Origin: Puniceicoccaceae bacterium K14
Lineage (GTDB): Bacteria > Verrucomicrobiota > Verrucomicrobiia > Opitutales > Opitutaceae
NCBI GenBank assembly: GCA_022538095.1
Contig: JAKYXN010000013.1
Span: 37,415 to 101,414, forward strand
DNA length: 64,000 nucleotides
Direction: 5' to 3'
The position numbers were made by a program, and so were the translations under genes. The notes under the pieces are model-generated. The model ran no database searches. It saw nothing but the letters and a program-made list of their open reading frames with translations, and was not told where the DNA came from. Below, piece by piece: positions 25,522 to 35,037 of this stretch; position 1 is the first letter of the stretch; the number at the start of each line of letters is the position of its first letter.

Positions 25522-25657
25522 TCGCCGCTACATTTGTGCTCGCTCGAAGATGTTCAATAGGAAAATGACACAAGGAGCCATCATTGGCGATTCCCAAACC
25601 TCCAACTGCACTTGACACCGGCCCTGCTTACGTTGTCTTTGCACAACCAAGCCCGCC

Positions 25658-26782
25658 ATGAAATTCGTTCCAAAGAAAAAACCGATCTACGGAGAAAGCA
25701 AAGACTCGCTCGAGGCTTACCTAGCCGAAATCAAGCAACCCAAGTTCAGAGCCAAGCAAATCCTCGATTGGCTCTATAAAAAGCGGGCATTCTCCTGGGA
25801 TGAAATGACAAACCTTCCACAAGCGCTTCGAGAAAAGCTTTCCGAGGAATTCGAAATTACACCCAGCAAACGAATTTTCGATAAGGCATCTGCCGATAAC
25901 ACCGAAAAACTCCTTCTCGAACTCGGAGACGGTTCCCTTATAGAAACCGTCGTTATCCGAGCTCCCCAAACAGGAGTCGGCCAAGAAAACTCCCGCAAGA
26001 CCATTTGCATCTCTACTCAAGTCGGCTGCGCTTACGGTTGTAAATTCTGCGCATCCGGTCTCGCAGGCTGGAAACGCGACCTCTCCACCGGAGAAATTGT
26101 TTCTCAACTCATTCAAGTGTGTCACCTCGAAGACAGCACCACTCAGCGAGCCAAGGAAGAAATCGCTTCTTTCGACAACATCGTTGTCATGGGCATGGGT
26201 GAACCGATGGCTAACTACAAAAACCTTCTCCCTGCTCTACGCATTCTCAACGCAGATTGGGGACTCAATTTTGGAGCCCGCCGCATTACAGTTTCCACCT
26301 CTGGCCTCGTCCCGAGAATCATCGAACTCGCCAACGAGCCCGAGCAGTTTCGACTAGCCATCAGTCTTCACGGAGCCACCAATGAAGTGCGCAACCAGAT
26401 CATGCCGGTCAACAAGCACTATCCCTTGGAAGAGCTCATCCCAGCCATCAAAAAGTACACCGAGGCAAAAAGTCGTATGGTCACACTCGAATTCATCCTG
26501 ATCGAGGAAATCAACGACACCCTCGACCAATCGGAAAAACTCATCGATATCGCCCTCGATCTCGGAGCTCACGTAAACCTTATTCCCTATAACAAAGTGG
26601 AAGGTCTCGAATGGAAGCGCCCAAGCATCACACGCCAAGACGTTTTCTACAACGCTCTCAAAAAAGCAGGGGTCTCGGTTACCATTCGCCGCGAAAAGGG
26701 TCACGACATCGCCGCTGCTTGCGGCCAGTTGAAGCTAAAAACTGAAAAAGCTCAGGCCGAGGCCGAAGGCGCCGCTGTCTAA
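25658..26782 (+). CDS. rlmN: 23S rRNA (adenine-C2)-methyltransferase RlmN
   Basis: Radical SAM enzyme methylating C2 of A2503 in 23S rRNA and A37 in some tRNAs. The 4Fe-4S motif CxxxCxxC is in 'GCAYGCKFCASGLAGW', the 'VVMGMGEPMANYKN' SAM-binding region is present, and the second catalytic Cys is in 'GHDIAAACGQL' near the end. Length 374 matches the family. It is divergent from the Lpt permease and lies upstream of metF (88-base gap). Confidence 0.96.
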   Translation: MKFVPKKKPIYGESKDSLEAYLAEIKQPKFRAKQILDWLYKKRAFSWDEMTNLPQALREKLSEEFEITPSKRIFDKASADNTEKLLLELGDGSLIETVVIRAPQTGVGQENSRKTICISTQVGCAYGCKFCASGLAGWKRDLSTGEIVSQLIQVCHLEDSTTQRAKEEIASFDNIVVMGMGEPMANYKNLLPALRILNADWGLNFGARRITVSTSGLVPRIIELANEPEQFRLAISLHGATNEVRNQIMPVNKHYPLEELIPAIKKYTEAKSRMVTLEFILIEEINDTLDQSEKLIDIALDLGAHVNLIPYNKVEGLEWKRPSITRQDVFYNALKKAGVSVTIRREKGHDIAAACGQLKLKTEKAQAEAEGAAV

Positions 26783-26841
26783 GAAATTTCCACATACCCT
26801 AAATTTCTGCAAAAGGTTATTGATTTTACGTCGAAAACAAT

Positions 26842-26867
26842 AACATATCATCAAATCAAGATATGTT
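26842..26867 (+). promoter_or_regulatory. Palindromic operator candidate at the metF start
   Basis: AACATATC (26842-26849) is mirrored perfectly by GATATGTT (26860-26867) across 10 bases. A second nested pair, CATATCA (26844-26850) and TGATATG, extends into the start codon. The location directly before the ATG suggests repression. ArsR/SahR-type regulators of methionine genes bind ATATCAAGATAT-like palindromes, so this is a plausible methionine/SAH-responsive site, but identity of the regulator is inference. Confidence 0.5.
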
Positions 26868-26870
26868 GAT

Positions 26871-27770
26871 ATGAAAAACAATCACCAAGCTCCCATTTCA
26901 GATCTCTTCAAAAACGACAAGCCCCTCTTGTCGGTAGAGTTTTTCCCACCCAAATCCGAAGAAGCGGTCGACTCCTTGATCGAAACCGCTCGACGCATCA
27001 ACGTAGTCAAACCAGATTTTGCCTCCGTTACTTATGGAGCAGGTGGCAGCACACGCAGTCGCTCTGCAGACGTTAGCAGGCGGATGAAAGACGAAATCGG
27101 GCTCAACATCATGCCCCACTTCACTTGCGTTGGAGCGACTCGTGAAGAACTCGGCGAAATTCTAGACGAATTCTATGCCGAAGGTTATCGCAACATAATG
27201 ACCCTTCGCGGCGACCCACCTAAGGGCGAAGAAAACTTTGTCGTTACCGAAGGCGGTTTTGCCTACGCCTCAGACCTCGTAGGCTTCATAAACAAGCGCT
27301 ATCCAGATATCTGTATGGGCGTAGCTGGATACCCAGAAAAACACCCCGAAGCAGCCAGCCTCGAAAGCGATATCGAAAAACTGAAAATCAAGGTCGATGC
27401 CGGTGCAGCCTTCATTACAACTCAGCTCTTTTTCGACAACGATTATTTCTACCGCTACGTGGACTTGGTGCGCAAAAGCGGTATCGAGATTCCAATTGTC
27501 CCCGGAATCATGCCCGTTCTTGCTCTCAAGCAGATCAAGCGAATCACCGAGCTCTCAAACGCCCACTTCCCTAAAAACCTTGAGCAACGACTCGCCGCAG
27601 TCGATGGCGACAAAGAAGCCGTCCGCCAAGTCGGCGTAGACTGGGCACATCAACAAATGGCAGACCTCATCACCCAAGGCGTTCCCGGCATTCACCTCTA
27701 TGCCATGAACAAAGCCCAGTCGGCAATAGACCTGCTAAGTGCGTTCAGAAAAGAATATCCTTCGGATTAA
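26871..27770 (+). CDS. metF: Methylenetetrahydrofolate reductase
   Basis: FAD enzyme reducing 5,10-methylene-THF to 5-methyl-THF, the methyl donor for methionine synthesis; TIM barrel, cytoplasmic. Hallmarks: 'LSVEFFPPKSEEAVDSL' (catalytic Glu), 'PDFASVTYGAGGSTR', 'NIMTLRGDPPKGEE', and 'AAFITTQLFFDNDYFYRYVD' (folate contacts). Length 299 matches bacterial MetF. The ATG at 26871 overlaps the palindrome described upstream. Confidence 0.96.
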   Translation: MKNNHQAPISDLFKNDKPLLSVEFFPPKSEEAVDSLIETARRINVVKPDFASVTYGAGGSTRSRSADVSRRMKDEIGLNIMPHFTCVGATREELGEILDEFYAEGYRNIMTLRGDPPKGEENFVVTEGGFAYASDLVGFINKRYPDICMGVAGYPEKHPEAASLESDIEKLKIKVDAGAAFITTQLFFDNDYFYRYVDLVRKSGIEIPIVPGIMPVLALKQIKRITELSNAHFPKNLEQRLAAVDGDKEAVRQVGVDWAHQQMADLITQGVPGIHLYAMNKAQSAIDLLSAFRKEYPSD

Positions 27771-27876
27771 ATTTACTAGAAGGCTTGGCCAACATCCACT
27801 CTAACAACTCTAAGGATAATTCCTTAAAATTGAGGATTGGCTAAGCTCGAAGCACATCATACTTTTTATAAAATCG

Positions 27877-29865
27877 ATGTGCCTCAGATTAACTAGATCT
27901 ATTCTCGGCTTATTACTCCTAGCACTTTCGTCGTTTTCTATTTCGGCGAGCGCAGAAGATATTTCTTTCCCCGAAAGCTCAGGCGTAATCGATATCACCC
28001 AAGCTCCCTACAACGCCGTGGGCGACGGCGTCTCTGACGATAGCGACGCTATTATTAAGGCAATCCAGGAAAACGTTGGACACTACGAGACTCGCACGCT
28101 CTATTTTCCCAACGGTACCTATCTTATCTCCAAACAACTCCCCTGGAAAACTAGCGACGGCGTTTGGCATTGCTATCTTAGCCTGCAGGGTCAGAGCACG
28201 GACGGGACAATCATTAAATTAGCGGACGAGTCCTTGGGCTTCCAATCAGCCAACAGCCCGCAAGCAGTCGTCTATACTGCATCACAATACTACACAACAA
28301 GTCACGACCCCGACAACCTAGGCGAAGGCAACGAAGCCTATGCGAATTTCGTTCAAAACCTAACAATTGACGTTGGCGAAAACCCTGGTGCCGTCGGTAT
28401 TGATTTTTTGGGTAACAATTATGCGGGAATCTATAGCGTAAAACTCAAAGGCAACGGACACATAGGCTTATCCATGCAGCGCTACGGAGCAGGTCCGTTA
28501 CTCGTTAAAAATCTAGAAGTTGAAGGCTTCGGCTACGGGATCAAAACTGCCAAGCAAGACTACGGCATCACCTTCGAAAATATTTTCCTGAAAGATCAAT
28601 CGGTAGCCGGTATTTCAAACGAGCAGAACATCCTTTCCATCTACAACCTAACGAGCCATAATAGCGTTACAGCTATCGAAAATACAGATTCGATCGGCCA
28701 CATCGCACTCGTAAAGGGAATTTTAGTACAGGGCAATTCGGAACTCCCCGCCATTAAACATGCTGGCTACGGGCTCTACCTTAAAGATATCATTACAGCT
28801 GACTACGCTGTCGCACTCCAATTAAACGGGGAAAGCCAAACGGGTTCTGTCATCAAAGAGTATTCGCCGAACAATCACAACCTCCACAATCAAGCCAGCA
28901 GTTCCCTCGGCCTGACAATCAAAGAAACGCCCACTCTACCCGACGATCCTGTTTCCGAGTGGGCCAATGTTCTTGATTTTGGAGCAAACATGGCGGAAGC
29001 CTATCAAAACAAGACTCAGGCAATCCAAGAAGCGATGAACTCAGGGGCTTCTACCGTGTTCTTGCCGAGCGGATTCTATTTAATTAATGAGCCAATCAAT
29101 GTCCCGGGACACGTAAACAGAATCATCAGTCCAGGCTGCCGCTTCGATCTTGCCTGGAACAATAGTTTCAATGATCCGACCTCCCCCAAAGGTCTCTTTC
29201 AAATATCAGAGTCATCTGAGTCACCCCTCGAAATCAGCAAGATATATTACTGGGGAGCTTTTCTCGGAAATGCCGAAGTCCCGCCCGCTTATTCGGTTTT
29301 CGCCGTTCATTCTTCTGCAAGAAACCTTATACTTAAAGACATCCAAAATTACGGCTTTCGCAACGAAGCCGGTTGCGGGGATCTGTTTCTAGAAGACATT
29401 TGCATCGACGATATCCATTTTTCCAACCCACAAAATGTCTGGGCTCGCCAATTCAACACCGAGTACTCAAAGACCGGATTCAAATGTATCAACAACGGTG
29501 GCAATCTCTGGATCCTCGGCCTAAAAACGGAGCAACCAGACACCATTGTTAAAACCACCAATAATGGCAGCACCGAAATTCTTGGAGGGCTCATTTATCC
29601 CGTAAATCCGGTCGACACCGGAACGCCTGCTTTCATTAGCGACGAAAGCCGACTGTCCGTTATTTACTCCACAACCGCTTACGACCTAAACGCCGACTAC
29701 ACGATCCACGTGGAAGAAATCCGCGATGGGAAAACACATCTATTATCTAAACCCAATGTCGAAGCCCGAGGCTACGGCAGCCGGATTCCGCTCTTCCGTA
29801 GCAAAATCCTCCCACTATCAGCCCCCTCGGCCCCAACAGCGTTGAAAGCCACGTTCAGGCGCTAG
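27877..29865 (+). CDS. Secreted parallel beta-helix protein, pectate-lyase-3/glycosidase-like
   Basis: Exported protein of 662 residues; signal peptide about 1-27 ending 'SFSISASA'. The N-terminal part has the Pectate_lyase_3 signature 'NAVGDGVSDDSDAIIKAIQE' followed by 'RTLYFPNGTYLISKQL'. A long run of short beta-helix turns follows ('GIDFLGNNYAGIYSVKLKGN', 'NLEVEGFGYGIKTA'). A second copy begins near 365 ('VLDFGANMAEAYQNKTQAIQ', 'TVFLPSGFYLINEPINVPGH'), so the protein is an internal duplication as in glucan 1,3-beta-glucosidase-like proteins. It probably cleaves or binds a polysaccharide outside the inner membrane. Substrate unknown. Stands alone. Confidence 0.82.
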   Translation: MCLRLTRSILGLLLLALSSFSISASAEDISFPESSGVIDITQAPYNAVGDGVSDDSDAIIKAIQENVGHYETRTLYFPNGTYLISKQLPWKTSDGVWHCYLSLQGQSTDGTIIKLADESLGFQSANSPQAVVYTASQYYTTSHDPDNLGEGNEAYANFVQNLTIDVGENPGAVGIDFLGNNYAGIYSVKLKGNGHIGLSMQRYGAGPLLVKNLEVEGFGYGIKTAKQDYGITFENIFLKDQSVAGISNEQNILSIYNLTSHNSVTAIENTDSIGHIALVKGILVQGNSELPAIKHAGYGLYLKDIITADYAVALQLNGESQTGSVIKEYSPNNHNLHNQASSSLGLTIKETPTLPDDPVSEWANVLDFGANMAEAYQNKTQAIQEAMNSGASTVFLPSGFYLINEPINVPGHVNRIISPGCRFDLAWNNSFNDPTSPKGLFQISESSESPLEISKIYYWGAFLGNAEVPPAYSVFAVHSSARNLILKDIQNYGFRNEAGCGDLFLEDICIDDIHFSNPQNVWARQFNTEYSKTGFKCINNGGNLWILGLKTEQPDTIVKTTNNGSTEILGGLIYPVNPVDTGTPAFISDESRLSVIYSTTAYDLNADYTIHVEEIRDGKTHLLSKPNVEARGYGSRIPLFRSKILPLSAPSAPTALKATFRR

Positions 29866-30055
29866 GCAGTCGGTATTGCTGTTAAGGCAACCCCATCTCA
29901 CCAGAGAATTCAGTTTGTTGAATTTGTCAGGGCCCCTTCGGAAGATGATAAATTTTGATACCAGGAAATACCAAAGCGTTAAACCAATCACCAAAAAATT
30001 CAGAACTGAAATCTTTCGCTAATTTAACACGTCTGATGTTTTTCGTGGACTCCGC

Positions 30056-30078
30056 ACGATCGACTCGCAGTCGATCCT
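30056..30078. repeat. REP-like palindrome GATCGACT-cgc-AGTCGATC
   Basis: A perfect 8-bp inverted repeat (30058-30065 with 30069-30076) around cgc lies in the 269-base gap downstream of the convergent beta-helix and SUI1 genes. No T-tract follows on either strand. The extended form ending 'AGTCGATCCTAC' resembles dispersed intergenic palindromes I recall from Opitutia genomes. Only one copy is seen in this window. Confidence 0.4.
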
Positions 30079-30134
30079 ACAGCTAGAATTCCTAAAACTT
30101 GCCACGAAGAGAATCCAGTGCCCTGCACGCGACC

Positions 30135-30533
30135 TCACCCGCCAACAAACACCACGCGGAATCCCGCCTCTTCAAGGATCACCTTCGCTTCTTCACGCTT
30201 GTCTCCTTGAATCTCAACATTGCCTCCTTTAACAGAACCACCCACGCCGCAGCTCTTTTGGATTTTCTTAGCAAGCGCTTGTTTCTCTTCCTGCGAAATT
30301 CCTTTGAAACCAGTAACAACTGTCACCGTTTTGCCGCCTCGACCACCCTTTTGTCGCCCTACATCCAGCCTCCCGCGATTTTTTTTAGGCTTTTGAGTAT
30401 TTACATCCAATTTTGTCGGCAATTCCACCTCGGGAGCCGCCGGTAAATCACCCAAGTTCAATCCAGCAAATGGATTGTCGCTTAACGCGTCTTCTGAACC
30501 TTCTGTTGAAATTCTCTTCTTTTTCTTTCCCAT
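30135..30533 (-). CDS. SUI1/eIF1-family translation factor (YciH-like)
   Basis: A 132-residue protein. A Lys-rich, low-complexity N-terminal tail (1-60) is followed by a SUI1 domain (about 62-132, 'GGKTVTVVTGFKGISQEE', 'CGVGGSVKGGNVEIQGD'). Bacterial YciH is an eIF1 homologue thought to bind the 30S subunit and influence start-codon selection or stress-time translation. The gene starts 17 bases after the small ORF at 30551-30796 and is probably co-transcribed with it. Confidence 0.9.
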   Translation of the reverse strand: MGKKKKRISTEGSEDALSDNPFAGLNLGDLPAAPEVELPTKLDVNTQKPKKNRGRLDVGRQKGGRGGKTVTVVTGFKGISQEEKQALAKKIQKSCGVGGSVKGGNVEIQGDKREEAKVILEEAGFRVVFVGG

Positions 30534-30550
30534 GAATAAAACTTATGCGT

Positions 30551-30796
30551 TTAAGAAAAATCAGTTCGTCCACTGCAACGGCCTTTTTCAATATTTGAAG
30601 CGCCTTGAATATACATTAAAGCCTTTTCATAGCTGCGATTACGCAAGTAATGGCGTAGTTGCGCATCCATCGTATTCTTCTCCTCAACCTTCGCTAAATC
30701 GATTTCTCGGATCGATTCAAGGATCTGCTCAGAATTAGTATTTCTTATAGATTCTTGCAATGAAATTAGGGCTGCTGTGACTCGTTCGATTCCCAT
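30551..30796 (-). CDS. Small helical protein, function unknown (81 aa)
   Basis: Not recognised. It is predicted almost wholly alpha-helical and charged, with 'DAQLRHYLRNRSYEKALMYI' resembling a single helical-repeat hairpin. It has no signal peptide. Supported by its ATG, its same-strand 17-base spacing to the SUI1 gene and the lack of an overlapping alternative gene. The last 15 residues (ending 'GRCSGRTDFS') look less regular. Confidence 0.6.
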   Translation of the reverse strand: MGIERVTAALISLQESIRNTNSEQILESIREIDLAKVEEKNTMDAQLRHYLRNRSYEKALMYIQGASNIEKGRCSGRTDFS

Positions 30797-30997
30797 TATT
30801 TTGGTGGTTATTTTTCAAATTCTCAGTCATAGATTCAAGCATAGATACTAATATTTCAATGGAGAATCTCAAAGCACTCAAAATCGAACACGCGCTGGCA
30901 GCTCAAGTTGCTCGTGCATTTAGCCGATTTTGCTCTCTTTGATGTTTCAAGTTAACAACCCCGCCCTCTTTACGGGCATTTATCGACACATACTAGA

Positions 30998-33739
30998 ATG
31001 GTAACATTCGCTAACCGATCAAACGCGGATCTCATCGACGAAAACTATGCCAAGTGGCAAGCCGATCCGCAATCTGTAGACGAGCAATGGCAAGCCTTTT
31101 TCGAAGGTTTTGAACTCGCTCAAACAATCGCTCCAAAAAGCAAAAAGACAGGTAAAGCCTCTCCGGCCTCGGAGGCGTTTGGCTCACAGCAGATGAATGT
31201 ATCGAGTCTGATCTATGCTTACCGAAGCCTAGGTCACACTCAATCGAATCTCGATCCGCTTTCTCCGCATTCTCCTCTCCCGAATCCAGATCTTAAGATC
31301 GAAGAATTCGGTATAGACTCGCACATGCTAGAAGAGTCATTCGACTCGGGGCATTTTGGCAAAGGCGGTAAGATAAAGCTCAAGGAGCTCATCAAGTCGT
31401 TAAACGCAACCTATTGCGGTACGATCGGCTACGAGTACGTCCACATGCAAAGCACTGAATCCCGCAGATGGATACAGCAAAAAATCGAGCCGCTTCAAGG
31501 TAAGATAGACTTCGATAATCAAACAAAAGTACGTATCCTCCGCAAAACTCTTGCAGCGGAAACCTTCGAAAAATTTCTCCATACACGTCACTCTGGACAA
31601 AAACGCTTTTCTCTAGAAGGTGGCGAAACCCTCATTCCCTGTCTCGACAATATGCTCGAACATTGCGGAAAGCTGGGCATCAAGGAAATTGTCATGGGAA
31701 TGGCTCACCGCGGACGTCTCAACGTCCTCGCCAACACTCTCAAGAAATCATACGATTTCATCTTCAAGGAATTTACTGACGACTACATACCAGAAATGGT
31801 CGGCGGCGATGGTGATGTAAAATACCATCTTGGATACGAAAAAGTAATCCAAACCAAAGCGGGCGATTTAGTCGAAATTCGATTGGCTTCAAATCCAAGT
31901 CACCTGGAAGCTGTTAACCCAGTCGTCGAAGGAAAAGCCCGTGCTCGCCAACGTATACTCGGGGACTCTGATCGCTCAAAAGTCCTACCGGTTCTCATCC
32001 ACGGCGACGCCGCTTTTGCAGGTCAAGGAATGGTCGCAGAAGTCCTCAACTTCTCACAACTTCCTGGTTACCGTACTGGTGGCACGATCCACATCATCGT
32101 GAACAACCAAATCGGCTTCACAACCACTCCGAAGGAAGCTCGCTCCACACGCTACTGTACGGACATCGCGAAGATGATCCAAGCGCCTATCTTCCACGTA
32201 AACGGAGATGATCCACTCGCTGTCGTATCTGTAACGCAGCTTGCTGTCGAATTCCGCGACAAGTTTAAGCAAGATGTTGTCATCGACATGTATTGCTATC
32301 GCAAGCACGGTCACAACGAAAGCGACGAGCCAAAATTCACGAACCCTGAGATGTACGATGCCATCGCCAAGCATCCATCCGTCAGTACGATTCTTTCAAA
32401 GCAGCTTATAGCAGACGGTACTCTTAGCACAGATCAAATTGATCAAATCAAGGAAGAATATATACACTCTCTAGAAGGTGCGTTGGAGCGAGTTAAGTCT
32501 GCTACCGAAAAAACGACTATTACAGCGGATCAACGCGAAGGCTCTACAGCCATAACTCAGCCTGCCTACACTTTCGATCCCGTCGATACGTCAGTAAAGA
32601 TTGAAGACATAGAGCAAATTGTCAAAGGACTCACCACGATTCCTTCAGGATTCAAGGCAAACAAGAAGATCCAACGTCTATTCGACACCAGAGCTAAAGC
32701 CTTTGCCAATCAAGTAGCTATCGATTGGGGCTTTGCCGAAGCCCTCGCATTCGGAAGCCTGTTGCAGCAAAACATACCCGTTCGCTTGTCCGGACAAGAC
32801 AGTGAACGTGGCACATTCAGTCATCGCCACGCAGTTATCCACGATATCGATACTGACGAACGCTACGTTCCTCTTTTGAATATCAAGGACGAGCAAGCAC
32901 GTTTCTGTGTGTACAACTCGTTACTATCTGAGGCCGGCGTACTTGGCTTCGACTATGGTTACTCAATGGACTACCCAAGAATGCTCTGCATATGGGAAGC
33001 CCAGTTTGGTGATTTTGCCAACGGCGCCCAGGTTATCATTGACCAATTCATTACTTGCAGTGAATCAAAATGGGGACGCGTTAGCGGATTGGTAATGCTA
33101 CTCCCGCACGGATACGAAGGACAAGGACCCGAGCACTCCTCCGCTCGTTTGGAACGTTTCCTACAATCCTGCGCAGAGAACAACATCCAGGTTTGTAACC
33201 TCACTACGCCTGCTCAAATTTTCCACGCTCTTCGCCGCCAAATGCTGCGCGAATTCCGCAAACCACTTGTGATTATGTCACCAAAGTCTTTGCTTCGTAG
33301 CAAAGCAGCCGTTTCCGATTGGAGTGAATTCACCGAAGGAAGCTTCAAGGAAATTATCGAAGACTCTTCCACCGATATCAAGAAGGCAAAACGCGTGATC
33401 CTCTGCTCAGGCAAGGTATACTACGATCTCGTAAATTACCGCACTGAAAAGAAGGTCAAAGATACTGCAATTATCCGAGTCGAGCAGTTGTATCCATTAC
33501 ATACGGAAAAGCTCAAAGAAATAGCAGCCTCCGTTGGCAAGAACGCAAAAATCATTTGGTCCCAAGAAGAATCGCAAAACATGGGTGGCTTCCGTTTCAT
33601 CGAGCCGTACCTCCGTGATATCTTTGGCAAGGACATACAATACGCTGGCCGAGGTGCGAGTGCCAGCCCAGCTGTAGGAGCGATGACCCTACATAAAATA
33701 GAATTAGCTGAATTTCTCGAAGAAGCATTCACCAAATAG
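30998..33739 (+). CDS. sucA: 2-oxoglutarate dehydrogenase E1 component
   Basis: Thiamine-diphosphate decarboxylase of the TCA-cycle 2-oxoglutarate dehydrogenase complex, 913 residues (E. coli 933). It begins with the E2-binding N-terminal segment ('[20 protein letters not shown]'). Further hallmarks are '[18 protein letters not shown]', '[20 protein letters not shown]', the ThDP motif region '[20 protein letters not shown]'...'NNQIGFTT', and the transketolase-like part '[18 protein letters not shown]'. It is the first gene of a sucA-sucB-lpd operon with short gaps (51 and 35 bases). Together the three genes encode the full complex. Confidence 0.97.
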   Translation: MVTFANRSNADLIDENYAKWQADPQSVDEQWQAFFEGFELAQTIAPKSKKTGKASPASEAFGSQQMNVSSLIYAYRSLGHTQSNLDPLSPHSPLPNPDLKIEEFGIDSHMLEESFDSGHFGKGGKIKLKELIKSLNATYCGTIGYEYVHMQSTESRRWIQQKIEPLQGKIDFDNQTKVRILRKTLAAETFEKFLHTRHSGQKRFSLEGGETLIPCLDNMLEHCGKLGIKEIVMGMAHRGRLNVLANTLKKSYDFIFKEFTDDYIPEMVGGDGDVKYHLGYEKVIQTKAGDLVEIRLASNPSHLEAVNPVVEGKARARQRILGDSDRSKVLPVLIHGDAAFAGQGMVAEVLNFSQLPGYRTGGTIHIIVNNQIGFTTTPKEARSTRYCTDIAKMIQAPIFHVNGDDPLAVVSVTQLAVEFRDKFKQDVVIDMYCYRKHGHNESDEPKFTNPEMYDAIAKHPSVSTILSKQLIADGTLSTDQIDQIKEEYIHSLEGALERVKSATEKTTITADQREGSTAITQPAYTFDPVDTSVKIEDIEQIVKGLTTIPSGFKANKKIQRLFDTRAKAFANQVAIDWGFAEALAFGSLLQQNIPVRLSGQDSERGTFSHRHAVIHDIDTDERYVPLLNIKDEQARFCVYNSLLSEAGVLGFDYGYSMDYPRMLCIWEAQFGDFANGAQVIIDQFITCSESKWGRVSGLVMLLPHGYEGQGPEHSSARLERFLQSCAENNIQVCNLTTPAQIFHALRRQMLREFRKPLVIMSPKSLLRSKAAVSDWSEFTEGSFKEIIEDSSTDIKKAKRVILCSGKVYYDLVNYRTEKKVKDTAIIRVEQLYPLHTEKLKEIAASVGKNAKIIWSQEESQNMGGFRFIEPYLRDIFGKDIQYAGRGASASPAVGAMTLHKIELAEFLEEAFTK

Positions 33740-33790
33740 AATCAAACGCTCGGCAAACAAAACGCAGCGAAAACACTTTATAACACAAAA

Positions 33791-35002
33791 ATGGCTATCG
33801 AAGTAAAAGTACCCACACTCGGCGAATCAATCACCAGCGGCATACTTGCCGTCTGGAACGTTCAAAGCGGAGATTACGTTGAAAAGGATCAAATCCTTTA
33901 CGAACTAGAGACGGACAAAATAACATCCGAAGGGCTCGCCGAATCTGCCGGAGTAATCGCACTTTCTGCCGAAGAAGGCGACGAAGTCGAAATCGGGCAA
34001 GTAATTGCCAGCATCGACGAAACGGCTGCCGCGCCATCTGGTGGAGCGGCCCCAGCTACAGACACTCCTGCCACCACCGAGGCTCCTGCAGAAACGACAA
34101 AAGAAGCTTCTAACGACGCTGTATCCCCTGCGGTGCGACGTATAGCTGCAGAAAGCGGTGTGAATCCAGCTGACGTAAAGGGATCTGGCAAAGACGGTCG
34201 CGTCACTAAAGGCGACATGCTGGAAAAGATTTCCAGTGAGTCTGCCTCCACCCCTAAGCCAGCTACTGCACCCGCTCCAAAGGCGGCTCCAGTGCCGACC
34301 GGTGAACGCACTACGCGTAAGCGCATGACCCCACTTCGCGCTAAGATCGCTGAACGTCTTGTATCTGCCCAGCAAGAAGCTGCAATGCTAACGACTTTCA
34401 ACGAAGCCGACATGAGTGCGATCAAGGCATTGCGAGCACAGTACCAGGAAAACTTCGTTAAGAAACACGGCATCAAGCTCGGTTTCATGTCCTTTTTCGT
34501 AAAGGCAGTTGTTCAAGCGCTTAAAGAAGTTCCAGGGATCAACGCCCAGATAGACGGGAATGAAGTCGTGCAAAACCACTTCTACGATATCGGTATCGCC
34601 GTATCGACTCCCAAGGGACTTATGGTTCCAGTCGTTCGCAACTGCGATCAACTTAGCCTCGCAGAGATCGAGCAGGAAATCATCAGCTACGCCAAGAAAG
34701 CCCGCGATGGCAAAATCGGAATCGACGATCTTCAAGGCGGTGTATTCACAATTACGAATGGCGGTATTTTCGGCTCAATGCTTTCGACGCCAATCCTCAA
34801 CGCGCCTCAAAGCGGTATCCTTGGAATGCATACTATCCAAGAACGCCCAGTCGCAGTAAAAGGAGAAGTAGTTATCCGCCCAATGATGTACCTCGCAGTC
34901 TCATACGACCACCGTATCGTCGATGGCAAGGAAGCAGTTACTTTCCTCGTTAAAGTTAAAGAAGCCTTAGAAGACCCAACACGTCTCCTCCTCCACGTCT
35001 AA
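33791..35002 (+). CDS. sucB: 2-oxoglutarate dehydrogenase E2, dihydrolipoyl succinyltransferase
   Basis: Core acyltransferase of the complex, 403 residues. The lipoyl domain (1-75) carries the lipoylated Lys43 in '[10 protein letters not shown]'. An Ala/Pro/Thr-rich linker leads to the E3-binding domain (about 112-147, '[20 protein letters not shown]') and a second linker. The catalytic domain (about 175-403) has '[17 protein letters not shown]' and the active-site His in '[13 protein letters not shown]'. Succinyl- rather than acetyl-specific by operon context with sucA and by overall similarity. Confidence 0.96.
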   Translation: MAIEVKVPTLGESITSGILAVWNVQSGDYVEKDQILYELETDKITSEGLAESAGVIALSAEEGDEVEIGQVIASIDETAAAPSGGAAPATDTPATTEAPAETTKEASNDAVSPAVRRIAAESGVNPADVKGSGKDGRVTKGDMLEKISSESASTPKPATAPAPKAAPVPTGERTTRKRMTPLRAKIAERLVSAQQEAAMLTTFNEADMSAIKALRAQYQENFVKKHGIKLGFMSFFVKAVVQALKEVPGINAQIDGNEVVQNHFYDIGIAVSTPKGLMVPVVRNCDQLSLAEIEQEIISYAKKARDGKIGIDDLQGGVFTITNGGIFGSMLSTPILNAPQSGILGMHTIQERPVAVKGEVVIRPMMYLAVSYDHRIVDGKEAVTFLVKVKEALEDPTRLLLHV

Positions 35003-35037
35003 ATCGATCAACAATATTTTTTTAAGCGACACCTAAT

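Noticed and set aside
26783..26870. SAM riboswitch upstream of metF
   Set aside because: The leader is only 88 bases and lacks the paired helices and conserved core of SAM-I or SAM-II; the palindrome fits a protein operator better.
30859..30942. 27-codon ATG frame upstream of sucA
   Set aside because: Too short, no ribosome-binding site, no sequence character beyond chance; could be a leader peptide but nothing supports it.
33898..34488. 196-codon open frame antisense to sucB
   Set aside because: Composition is the reverse-strand shadow of the Ala/Pro/Thr-rich linker of SucB; no domain, and the + strand gene is certain.
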